NCBI RefSeq assembly: GCF_036311905.1
Contig: NZ_JAZDCH010000025.1
Location: 186,001-250,000, forward strand
DNA length: 64,000 nucleotides
Direction: 5' to 3'
From: Brachybacterium sp036311905
Lineage (GTDB): Bacteria; Actinomycetota; Actinomycetes; Actinomycetales; Dermabacteraceae
The notes below the pieces were generated by a model, which worked only from the letters and a program-made list of their open reading frames with translations, ran no database searches and was not told the DNA's origin. A program made the position numbers and the translations under genes. The stretch's first letter is position 1, and each line of letters opens with the position of its first letter. Below, in pieces: positions 49,389-56,274 of this stretch.

Positions 49389-50030
49389 CTACTGCGCTCC
49401 CGCGGGCTCGAGCCCCGCGGCGAGGGCCACCGCCGCGAGCGTGTTGAGGACCCACCAGGACGCGAAGAACCACACCGCGGCCGAGGCCCCGCCCGCGAGC
49501 AGGAGCGCCCCGGCCCGACGTCGTCCGTGCGAGCCGCCGAGGAGCGCGAGGGCTGCTCCGGCCCCGACGGCCCCAACCACGGGGACGGCCAGCACGATCC
49601 CGCCGAGATCGAGCAGCGACCCGAGCGTGAAGAAGCCCACCACGGCCAGCAGGACCAGCAGCGCTCCCGCGAGCACCGCTCCCCCGACCCCGGCGATCAG
49701 ACGATGGCTCCGCTCGACCGCATCGGGGACCAGGGTCGCCGTCAGCAGGATCATCAGCGAGAGCATCCCGATCAGCACCCCGACGACGAACAGCATCAGG
49801 GGCAGGGTCGAGACGCCGTATCCGAAGGCCGGACCGTACGTCGCGCGGGCGAGGACGGCGCCCACCAGCGCCGCAGCGGTCGCGAGCAGTTGCAGCCACC
49901 CGGCGAGGCCCAACGAGGCGGGGCCCAGCGAGGCGCGGCCGACGGGCGGTGCGGGGTGCGGCAGGGTGCGCGGCGGCACGGCGTCGTGCTGCACCCGGCG
50001 GGACGGAGGGGGGACCGGCGGGCCACTCAT
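49389..50030 (-). CDS. Membrane protein of unknown function
   Basis: A 213-residue protein with a Pro-rich cytoplasmic start and about five hydrophobic segments: LAGWLQLLATAAALVGAVLA, LPLMLFVVGVLIGMLSLMILLTATLV, LIAGVGGAVLAGALLVLLAVVGFF, LGGIVLAVPVVGAVGAGAALALL and AGALLLAGGASAAVWFFASWW. No family recognised. It starts 1 base after the stop of the HAD hydrolase gene, so it belongs to the operon PDZ protease, HAD hydrolase and this gene. The gap to ettA (49260-49388) shows no clear terminator. Confidence 0.65.
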   Translation of the reverse strand: MSGPPVPPPSRRVQHDAVPPRTLPHPAPPVGRASLGPASLGLAGWLQLLATAAALVGAVLARATYGPAFGYGVSTLPLMLFVVGVLIGMLSLMILLTATLVPDAVERSHRLIAGVGGAVLAGALLVLLAVVGFFTLGSLLDLGGIVLAVPVVGAVGAGAALALLGGSHGRRRAGALLLAGGASAAVWFFASWWVLNTLAAVALAAGLEPAGAQ

Positions 50031-50031
50031 C

Positions 50032-50721
50032 TCAGTCCACCAGCACGCCGCGCTCGGCGAGGATGCGACGCGCGATCACCGTGCCGTGCTCACCGCCCTC
50101 GCCGGTCTCCTCGCCGTTCCGGGGCCAGCGGTGGGCGTGGAGGCCGAGCGCACGGGCCGCCTCGACGTTGTCGGCGCGGTCGTCGAAGAACACGACGGCC
50201 GAGGGGATCGACACCCCGCCGGTCTCGTGCGCGAGGGCGTCGAGCAGGATCCGGTAGATCTCGGCATCGGGCTTCATCACCTTCTCCTCCGCGGAGATCA
50301 CCGCGAAGGAGAACGCCTCGAACCAGTCGGTGCGGCGCACTGCCTCGCCGAAGGAGGCGGAGGCGTTCGACAGCAGCACCAGGCGCACCCGCGCCCGGGC
50401 GAGGTCGTGGATCAGCTCGCGGGAGGCAGGGTCCAGGCGCAGGAAGTAGCGGTTGTCGGCGTCCTGCAGCTCCTCGATCTCCGCGGCCGTCAGCGAGTCG
50501 ACGCCGACGGCGGCGGCGACCGCGCCCCAGTACTCCGCCGGGCTGGTCCGGCCCTCGTCGTAGGCCGGGCGGTGCGCCCACAGCGCCTCGGTGAGGACGG
50601 CGGGATCCCCGCCGAGCAGCTCGTGGAGGTCCGGGACCGGGTCGTGCCCGGCGGAGAGCACTCCCCCGAAGTCGAAGACGACGGTGGGGCTCGGCGGGGT
50701 GCGGCGGCGGTTCCTGCTCAC
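50032..50721 (-). CDS. HAD-superfamily hydrolase
   Basis: A 229-residue HAD hydrolase of the haloacid dehalogenase/epoxide-hydrolase-like subgroup: TVVFDFGGVLSAG (nucleophile Asp; the second Asp is replaced by Gly, as in FDFGGVL proteins), RLVLLSNASASFGEAV (motif II Ser), AEEKVMKPDAEIYRILL (Lys, motif III) and VFFDDRADNVEAARALGLHAH (motif IV). FDFGGVL members include phosphatases acting on sugars and nucleotides. The ATG overlaps the stop of the PDZ protease gene upstream by 4 bases. Confidence 0.88.
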   Translation of the reverse strand: MSRNRRRTPPSPTVVFDFGGVLSAGHDPVPDLHELLGGDPAVLTEALWAHRPAYDEGRTSPAEYWGAVAAAVGVDSLTAAEIEELQDADNRYFLRLDPASRELIHDLARARVRLVLLSNASASFGEAVRRTDWFEAFSFAVISAEEKVMKPDAEIYRILLDALAHETGGVSIPSAVVFFDDRADNVEAARALGLHAHRWPRNGEETGEGGEHGTVIARRILAERGVLVD

Positions 50722-51851
50722 TTCTCGATCACGTCCTCACAGGTGACCAGGCCCTCGGTGGAGCCGGTCTCGGCGATGGTCTCGGTGGCCTCGACGGCCT
50801 GGTCGAAGGTCTCCACGGCGACGACCTCGAGGCCGTCGGGCTCGTAGCCGATGACCTCCTGGCAGTTCGCGGCGGGCGCGAGGAAGAAGTCGGCGCCGGT
50901 GTCGGACGCGCCGACCATCTTCTGGCGGATCCCGCCGATCCCGCCGACGCCGCCGTCGGCCGCGATGGTGCCGGTGCCGGCGATCGACTGCCCGCCCGTG
51001 AGCGCCCCCGGAGTCAGCTCGTCGTAGACGGCGAGGGAGAAGATCATCCCGGCGCTGGGACCGCCGATGTCGCCGACGGCGAGGTCCACCTCGAAGGGGA
51101 ACTCGTAGCCGTCGGAGAGCACGATCCCGAGCCGCGCGGTGCCGTCGGCCTCCTCGGCGGGGACCTCCAGCTCGAGCTCCTCGCCGTCGCGGCGCACGGT
51201 CATCGCGACCGGGCCGGCGGGGTCGGCGGCGCGGATCAGGGTGCGGAAGCCCTCGAGGTCCGCGGAGGTCTGCCCGCCGACGGAGACGATCACGTCGCCG
51301 GGCTCGAGGGTCCCGTCGGCGGGGCCCTCCTCCTCGACACCGGCGACGAGCACGGCGGGCTCGTACTCGATGTCGAGCGCGTCGAGCGCGACGGCGACCG
51401 CACCCTGCTGCGAGGTGCTCATCGAGGCGGTGTTCGTCAGCGTGGTCTGCTCGCGGGTCTGTCCCTCGGGGAAGACGGACTCCCGCGGCAGCACGGCCTG
51501 GCTGCGGTCGAACCAGGCTCGGATCACCTCGACGGGGGTGACGGTGTAGCCGGGACCGCCGTCGACCGAGACGGTGGTCATCATCAGCTCGCCCTCGGTG
51601 GGGTGGGTCTCGGCCCCGGAGATCACGAGGATCTGCTCCTCCTCGTACTCGCCGAGCACGTCGACGGCGGGGCCGGGCCGCTCGACGACATAGGGCACGG
51701 GGATCACCGAGGCGCCGACGATCATCGCGCACAGCAGCAGGAGGGAACCGATCGCCCAGCCCGGCCGGGCCAGCTGCGCCTCCTCGAGCCAGCGGTCGCC
51801 GAGGGCGCGGGCCCGGCGGAGTCGGGTGGGTCGGGAGGGGTCGGAGCTCAC
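50718..51851 (-). CDS. Lon-like membrane serine protease with PDZ domain (YlbL/Rv3194c type)
   Basis: A 377-residue protein with one N-terminal transmembrane helix (WAIGSLLLLCAMIVGASVIPVPY), a PDZ domain (about 155-235: EPAVLVAGVEEEGPADGTLEPGDVIVSVGGQ) and a Lon-type S16 domain with Ser266 in GGPSAGMIFSL and Lys311 in IRQKMVGAS, the Ser-Lys dyad. It is the actinobacterial YlbL/Rv3194c family, facing outward. GTG 51851 has CACAAT ending 6 bases upstream, a leaderless-type start. It diverges from the DUF2342 gene as in mycobacteria. Confidence 0.92.
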   Translation of the reverse strand: MSSDPSRPTRLRRARALGDRWLEEAQLARPGWAIGSLLLLCAMIVGASVIPVPYVVERPGPAVDVLGEYEEEQILVISGAETHPTEGELMMTTVSVDGGPGYTVTPVEVIRAWFDRSQAVLPRESVFPEGQTREQTTLTNTASMSTSQQGAVAVALDALDIEYEPAVLVAGVEEEGPADGTLEPGDVIVSVGGQTSADLEGFRTLIRAADPAGPVAMTVRRDGEELELEVPAEEADGTARLGIVLSDGYEFPFEVDLAVGDIGGPSAGMIFSLAVYDELTPGALTGGQSIAGTGTIAADGGVGGIGGIRQKMVGASDTGADFFLAPAANCQEVIGYEPDGLEVVAVETFDQAVEATETIAETGSTEGLVTCEDVIEK

Positions 51852-51987
51852 CCGGACATTGTGCCCCAGGGCCCGCGCGGGATCGGGGCGGGAGCGGATT
51901 GCGCTGTGGGCGGAGCGGCCGGGCGCGCCCTGCCCGGCCCCAGCCCCGCTCGGTACGCTGAGCGCCCACGCACTGCAGGAGGTGGCC

Positions 51988-53586
51988 ATGACCGACGGCC
52001 CGATCCCGGGCGGCCCCGGGAACATGGACGAGGAGGCGCTGAAGCGCTTCCTGAAGGAGACCTTCGGGGACGCGCTGCCCGACGGGGCGCTCGACGGGGT
52101 CGACCTCTCGGCCCTCGCCCAGCAGGCGAACCTGCCGCAGGACCCGGCGCATCTGCGCGCCGCCGCCGCGCAGATGCAGCATCTCTTCGCCTCGCAGGGC
52201 GACGGCCCCGTGAACTGGCAGATGGCCGAGGACCTCGCCCGTCGCACCGCCGCGGGCCAGACCGGCGTGCCGGGGCTGCCGGAGCCCGTCGGCTCCCCCG
52301 GTGACCCGACGCCCTCCGCCGCGACCGTCGCCGAGCTGCGCCAGGCGGCGCAGGTCGCTCGGCTGTGGCTGGACCCGGTGCTCGCGATCGACGTGCCCTC
52401 CGCGGAGCTGGGGGTGTTCAGCCGCGGCACCTGGCTGGTGCGCACCCTGCCGCACTGGAAGGGCATCGTCGAGCCGGTCGCGAAGTACATGGCGGGCGCC
52501 ATCGGCGAGGCCATCGCCGCGCAGATGGGCGAAATGGGCCGGATGGACGGGGTGGCTGCCTCGGGTCTGCCCGGCGGCGATCCCGCCGCGATGATGGAGC
52601 GGATCGGCGGCACCCTGTTCGGGGTGCAGTTCGGCCACGCGATCGGCTCCCTCGCCCGGGAGGCCTCCGGCACCACCGACCTCTCGCTGCCGCTGGGCCG
52701 GGAGGGCGAGCCCGCCCTGGTCGCCGCGAACGTCGAGGACCTCATCTCCGCGCACTCCCTGGACCCCGGCGCCGCGCGCATCTTCCTCGCCGCCCGCGAG
52801 ATCGCGCACACCGCTCTCTTCTCCGCCGCGCCCTGGCTGGGGAAGGCGCTGTTCTCGGCGATCGAGGACTACGCCCGCGGCATCACGCTGGACCTCGACG
52901 CCCTCGACGAGATGGTCAGCGGCCTGGACCTCTCCGATCCGCAGGCGCTGCAGGCGAGGCGCCCGGAGGAGATGTTCGTCTTCACCCGGCGCGCCTCCCA
53001 GGAGCGCGCCCTCGAGGAGCTCGCCACGACCCTCGCCCTCGTCGAGGGGTGGGTCGACCACGTCACCACCCGGGCGCTGGAGGGCAAGATCCCGCACCTG
53101 GACGCGCTGCGGGAGGTGCTGCGGCGGCGCCGCGTCGCCGGCAGCCCCGCCGAGCAGATGCTGTCCGGCACCGTCGGCATCGAGCTGCGGCCGCGGCAGG
53201 CCCGCGAGGCCCTCGCATGGTGGGACAGCGTGCTCGCGACCGAGGGCGAGCAGGCGCGCGAGGCCAAGTGGGACCACCCGGACCTGCTGCCCAGCGCCGA
53301 GATGCTCTCCGGTCGCCCGCAGGCTCCGCAGGAGGCGCCCGAGAGCGAGGAGTCCGGGGACCTGGCCGCCGTGGAGATCCCCTCGGACTTCGATGCGGAG
53401 CTCGCGCGGCTCCTCGCCGGCGAGGACCTCGGCAGCGCACCCCGCGAGGACGAGCAGGGCCGGGTGCTGCCCGAGGACCGGGACGGCTCCGCCGACGGGT
53501 CCGATGGGTCCGCCGACGGGCGGCCCGACGGCTCCGACGACGACACCGACGAGGGGTCCGAGGGCTCCGCCGACGATGACCGCTGA
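51988..53586 (+). CDS. Zinc-dependent metalloprotease-like protein (DUF2342, Rv3195 type)
   Basis: A 532-residue protein of the actinobacterial DUF2342 group: PHWKGIVEPVAKYMAGAIGEAIAAQMGEM, GGTLFGVQFGHAIGSLAREA, AREIAHTALFSAAPWLG and ELATTLALVEGWVDHVT, the metal-protease-like parts. In the first zinc motif only one His is obvious (EIAHTALFSAAPW); the pattern as I recall it has a second His where Ser/Ala stands, so activity is uncertain. The C-terminal 70 residues are an acidic Asp/Gly/Ser repeat tail. AGGAGG precedes the ATG. Adjacent to the divergent PDZ protease as in mycobacteria. Confidence 0.85.
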   Translation: MTDGPIPGGPGNMDEEALKRFLKETFGDALPDGALDGVDLSALAQQANLPQDPAHLRAAAAQMQHLFASQGDGPVNWQMAEDLARRTAAGQTGVPGLPEPVGSPGDPTPSAATVAELRQAAQVARLWLDPVLAIDVPSAELGVFSRGTWLVRTLPHWKGIVEPVAKYMAGAIGEAIAAQMGEMGRMDGVAASGLPGGDPAAMMERIGGTLFGVQFGHAIGSLAREASGTTDLSLPLGREGEPALVAANVEDLISAHSLDPGAARIFLAAREIAHTALFSAAPWLGKALFSAIEDYARGITLDLDALDEMVSGLDLSDPQALQARRPEEMFVFTRRASQERALEELATTLALVEGWVDHVTTRALEGKIPHLDALREVLRRRRVAGSPAEQMLSGTVGIELRPRQAREALAWWDSVLATEGEQAREAKWDHPDLLPSAEMLSGRPQAPQEAPESEESGDLAAVEIPSDFDAELARLLAGEDLGSAPREDEQGRVLPEDRDGSADGSDGSADGRPDGSDDDTDEGSEGSADDDR

Positions 53587-54163
53587 GGCCCTCGCGGAGA
53601 TCGCCCGGGCCGCCACCGCGCCGTCGGGTCCGGAGCTGGCGTCGGAGTACGGCGACCTGTTGCGGGAGAATCCGCGGGCGTTGCACCGCGACGGCGGCCC
53701 GAGGCATCTCACGGCGAGCGCGATCGTGGTCGACGCCCCCGGCGAGCACGTCGCGCTGGTGTGGCATCGCAAGGGCCGCTTCTGGGTGCAGCCCGGCGGG
53801 CACCTCGAGGCGGGCGAGACCTCCTTCGAGGCGGCGGCGCGCCGCGAGGTCGCCGAGGAGACCGGGCTGGAGGACCTCGAGGCGGTCGGCGACGGCCCCG
53901 CCGTGCTGAACCGTCACGGACTCGATGCGGCCTTCGGCGCCTGCCATGAGCACTGGGACGTGCAGTACCTGCTGCGCACAAGACGCTCCGCGGCCGAGGA
54001 ACCACTGCGGCCGAGCGAGGAGTCCCCCGAGGTGGTCTGGGTGCCGTGGCCCCTGCACGATCCGGGGGCCGCCGAGACGGCGACCCTGCCCGAGGGCACG
54101 GTGCCGGATCTCGCCGCGAACCTGCGGCGTCTCGGCCGGCACCTGGCGGCGCAGGGCGCCTGA
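53576..54163 (+). CDS. NUDIX hydrolase
   Basis: A 195-residue protein with the complete Nudix box GGHLEAGETSFEAAARREVAEETGL (Gly, three Glu and Arg in place, residues about 73-98) after the fold-typical TASAIVVDAPGEHVALVWHRKGRFWVQPGGH. It should cleave nucleoside diphosphate linkages or similar, substrate unknown. The gene overlaps the end of the DUF2342 gene by 11 bases, so both are cotranscribed. Confidence 0.92.
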   Translation: MTAEALAEIARAATAPSGPELASEYGDLLRENPRALHRDGGPRHLTASAIVVDAPGEHVALVWHRKGRFWVQPGGHLEAGETSFEAAARREVAEETGLEDLEAVGDGPAVLNRHGLDAAFGACHEHWDVQYLLRTRRSAAEEPLRPSEESPEVVWVPWPLHDPGAAETATLPEGTVPDLAANLRRLGRHLAAQGA

Positions 54164-54243
54164 GCCGCTCCCGGCTCCTGAACCGCTCTTGGCCTCTGGC
54201 GAGCGTCCGCCGTGCGGGCCGGTCCGGCTGGCGATGCGCGTCC

Positions 54244-54876
54244 TCAGTCGATCGCGGAGCCGTCCCCCGCACCACTCCCCCGCGCCTCGGCCGCGGCAGG
54301 GCCTGCGGGCTGCCCGTCGCCCGGATCGGGCCAGTCCCGCGCCCAGGCGACGCCGGCGAGGAAGGCCTCCGCCCGCTCCGCCTCCGGATAGCGGGCCATC
54401 AGGGCGCGGAACTGCGGGCCGTGGCCGTCGTCGGCCAGGAGGTGGGCGAGCTCGTGCACGAGCACGGCGTGCACCACGTAGTCCGGCATCCCCTGCAACC
54501 GGGTGGAGAGCCGGATCGTGCCCTCGGCCGCGGTGCACGAGCCCCAGCGGTGCTTCTGCCGGGTGGACCAGGTGACGGAGACGGGACGGGCGCGGCCCCC
54601 GAGGTAGCGCTCGCTGAGCTCGGTGGCGAGCTGCAGGAGGTGTGCATCACCCCGCGGGGCGGAGGTGGTGCGGCTCTCCTTCGCGGCGAGCTGGTCGAGC
54701 ATGCGCCGCACCCACTGCTCCTCCTGCCGCCGGGAGAAGGCCGCCGGCATCGCGATGATCAGATCGCCGTCCCGCCGGGTGATCGCGACGGAACGGGTGC
54801 GGCGGCGCGAGCGACGCACCAGGACCCGCTCTCCACGGGGTCCGCGCTGCTGCTCGAGGAGGACGGTCTCGGTCAT
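54244..54876 (-). CDS. YgjP-like (M48/DUF45) metallopeptidase
   Basis: A 210-residue protein of the YgjP/DUF45 group with the zinc motif VVHAVLVHELAHLLADDGHGPQF (HELAH plus the later His) and the preceding YLGGRARPVSVTWSTRQKHRWGSC segment, which is the highly conserved WGSC region. Substrate and physiological role are not well known; these are SprT-like predicted peptidases. CAGGCT ends 6 bases before ATG 54876. It converges with the NUDIX gene. Confidence 0.88.
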   Translation of the reverse strand: MTETVLLEQQRGPRGERVLVRRSRRRTRSVAITRRDGDLIIAMPAAFSRRQEEQWVRRMLDQLAAKESRTTSAPRGDAHLLQLATELSERYLGGRARPVSVTWSTRQKHRWGSCTAAEGTIRLSTRLQGMPDYVVHAVLVHELAHLLADDGHGPQFRALMARYPEAERAEAFLAGVAWARDWPDPGDGQPAGPAAAEARGSGAGDGSAID

Positions 54877-54913
54877 GCACCCAGCCTGGCACGCGCAACG
54901 GCACAAACTTTCT

Positions 54914-55038
54914 CCGTCCACAGGTGTGCACGGCGAGATGGGCCACAGCATGCCTGTGACCTGCACCGTCGATCTTCCCTCCACAGCGGGTCCCGGCCCG
55001 TCCGCACCCTGTCCACAGTGCAGCGGCTGTTGTCCACA
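54914..55038 (+). promoter_or_regulatory. Cluster of DnaA-box-like sequences
   Basis: Four sites in the same direction: CCGTCCACA (54914-54922), CCCTCCACA (54977-54985), CTGTCCACA (55009-55017) and TTGTCCACA (55030-55038). The last equals the actinobacterial DnaA box TTGTCCACA, the third has one change, and the others two or three. No dnaA or dnaN gene is nearby. Confidence 0.5.
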
Positions 55039-55057
55039 GTCGGTCCCCGGCCCGCCT

Positions 55058-55086
55058 TTGACCGCCGCCCCGAGTCCGGCTAGGTT
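55058..55086 (+). promoter_or_regulatory. Strong sigma-70-type promoter
   Basis: TTGACC (55058-55063), a 17-base spacer and TAGGTT (55081-55086) form the best -35/-10 pair noticed in the window. It points to the DUF5679 gene 320 bases on, or to an RNA in between, and starts just after the last DnaA-box-like sequence. Confidence 0.6.
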
Positions 55087-55406
55087 TCCCTGCACGTGGG
55101 ACCCCGGGATAACTAGCAGGACGCACACGGGGAAGGTGCGCGTGGTGCTGAGCGCCCCCGGGGTCCTACGGCCCGATCGGCGTCCAGCCCGGTCCGGGCG
55201 GACGATGCCGGCTCGCCGTGCGCACTTCCTCGGCTCCTCGCGGAGCCCCCTCGACCCGAAGCGCGCGGCGAGCCGTCGCCCTGTCCGCGGCGCGCCTGAT
55301 TCGTGCGCGCCGGGAGTCCCCGTCTATGGTGGGTCGATCCCGCGTGCATCGCCTGAGCGATCGCGCCGGGGAACGGAATCACCATCGAGTCCCACGAGGA
55401 GCGAAT

Positions 55407-55565
55407 ATGGCCGACGAGACCTACGCCGGAGAGTTCTACTGCGTCAAGTGCCGCGAGAAGCGCGAGGCCGAGGGGAACGTCGTCGTCTCCAACGGTCGCC
55501 GCATGGCCAAGGCCGTGTGCCCCGAGTGCGGCACCAAGCTCAACCGGATCCTCGGCAAGGCCTGA
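55407..55565 (+). CDS. DUF5679 small zinc-ribbon protein
   Basis: A 52-residue protein with two CxxC pairs, FYCVKCREK and AVCPECGTKL, forming one zinc ribbon, with a basic C-terminus. I recognise it as DUF5679, a small conserved actinobacterial protein of unknown function. GAGGAG is well placed before the ATG. It has a very strong hairpin terminator 40 bases after the stop. Confidence 0.88.
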   Translation: MADETYAGEFYCVKCREKREAEGNVVVSNGRRMAKAVCPECGTKLNRILGKA

Positions 55566-55604
55566 GGACCGCTCCCGGGCCGCTCCTCGAGCGCCCCGGG
55601 GACC

Positions 55605-55646
55605 ACGAAGGGGGCGGAGCACCGTGAGGTGCTCCGCCCCCTTCGT
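55605..55646. terminator. Perfect 19-base-pair hairpin between DUF5679 and whiB7
   Basis: Bases 55605-55623 and 55628-55646 are exact reverse complements with a GTGA loop. It is placed between the stops of two convergent genes and can terminate both. No U-tract follows on either side. Confidence 0.85.
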
Positions 55647-55671
55647 CGTGCGGCACCCGAGCGCGAAGGGC

Positions 55672-55974
55672 TCAGGCGGCGCTGACCGCCGAACGGTCCT
55701 TGCGAGGACGCCCCCGGCCGCGCTTCACCGCGATGATGCGGCCCGACTCGAAGATGGAGCCGCCCCACACGCCCCACGGTTCCTCGCGCTCGAGGGCACC
55801 GCGACGGCAGTCCTCGATGAGCGGGCAGTCGGCGCACAGCATCTTGGCCTGCTCGAGGTCAGCGGGTCGTTCGGAGAAGAAGAGGTCCGCGGCCTCCGCA
55901 TCGTGGCAGGGCAGCAGATGCGCCGAGGCGGCGTCGGGGGACAGGAACGTGCTGAGGGAGGTGGTGATAGTCAT
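55672..55974 (-). CDS. whiB7: WhiB7-type transcription factor
   Basis: A 100-residue WhiB protein. The four iron-sulfur cysteines are in LLPCHDAEA, MLCADCPLIEDC, followed by the EPWGVWGGSIFESG turn that contacts sigma factor region 4, and a C-terminal AT-hook KRGRGRPRK. The AT-hook and EPWGVWGG identify WhiB7, the master activator of intrinsic antibiotic resistance in actinobacteria. The long leader with an upstream ORF and its place next to uvrD2 agree. Initiation ATG 55974 has only a weak ribosome site (GCGAGACG). Confidence 0.93.
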   Translation of the reverse strand: MTITTSLSTFLSPDAASAHLLPCHDAEAADLFFSERPADLEQAKMLCADCPLIEDCRRGALEREEPWGVWGGSIFESGRIIAVKRGRGRPRKDRSAVSAA

Positions 55975-56063
55975 CGTCTCGCTGCTTCGAAGATCGTCGG
56001 GGACGAGCCCTGTCAGGGGCGGGGTGCGGCGGCGGCGCCGCACCGGCAGCGAGGAGGACCTCG

Positions 56064-56168
56064 TCAGCTCAGGTGGGCACCTGCGGGGATACGACCCCGA
56101 TACCGCTGCGGGAGAGCGGGCACTCCGAAGGAGTGCGGCCCTGCTTCCGCGATATTCCTGATGATCAT
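56064..56168 (-). CDS. whiB7 leader upstream ORF (34 codons)
   Basis: In the leader of whiB7, AAAGGGGG is 7 bases before ATG 56168 and opens a 34-residue reading frame starting MIIRNIAEAGPHSFGV and ending AGAHLS, stopped 89 bases before whiB7. Known whiB7 leaders in mycobacteria and Streptomyces carry such an ORF, whose stalled translation under ribosome-targeting drugs prevents termination. Four hairpins fill its 3' two-thirds. Confidence 0.8.
   Translation of the reverse strand: MIIRNIAEAGPHSFGVPALPQRYRGRIPAGAHLS
56070..56136 (-). promoter_or_regulatory. Four consecutive stem-loops in the whiB7 leader
   Basis: In transcript order: GCACTCC/GGAGTGC (56136-56120, 3-base loop), CCGCT/AGCGG (56119-56103), CGGGG/CCCCG (56099-56084) and CAGGTG/CACCTG (56083-56070, 2-base loop). 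They follow each other almost without gaps inside the upstream ORF, so ribosome position on the ORF must change their folding. None is followed by a U-tract. Confidence 0.7.
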
Positions 56169-56235
56169 GAGGCCACCCCCTTTCTGTGCGCGCTCACCGG
56201 TGTCCCGGTTCGCGATGCGGACGATTGACGAGTTG

Positions 56236-56274
56236 AGTCTACACACCCGTCACAGATCGCACATCTATTTTTTG
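56236..56274 (-). promoter_or_regulatory. whiB7 promoter with AT-rich WhiB7-box on the uvrD2 stop codon
   Basis: On the minus strand: CAAAAAATAG (56274-56265), then -35-like ATGTGC (56264-56259), a 17-base spacer and -10 TAGACT (56241-56236). An AT-rich block just before the -35 is the known mark of WhiB7-activated promoters. Here that block is the last codons of uvrD2, including its stop TAG (56267-56265). Confidence 0.75.

Larger units (their letters stand above)
54877..55406. other. 530-base gap without protein genes
   Basis: The longest non-coding stretch in the window. It holds a row of DnaA-box-like sequences (54914-55038), a strong sigma-70-type promoter (55058-55086) and a second weaker -10 (TATGGT, 55325-55330) nearer the DUF5679 gene. 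From the strong promoter to the DUF5679 ATG are about 310 bases, which could be a long leader or an unrecognised small RNA. It matches none of RNase P RNA, tmRNA or 4.5S RNA by eye. Confidence 0.6.

Noticed and set aside
54914..55038. Chromosomal origin oriC
   Set aside because: Only one perfect DnaA box, no AT-rich unwinding region, and no dnaA, dnaN or gyrB beside it.
55088..55406. RNase P RNA, tmRNA or signal recognition RNA in the long gap
   Set aside because: None of the conserved cores of these RNAs could be found by eye.
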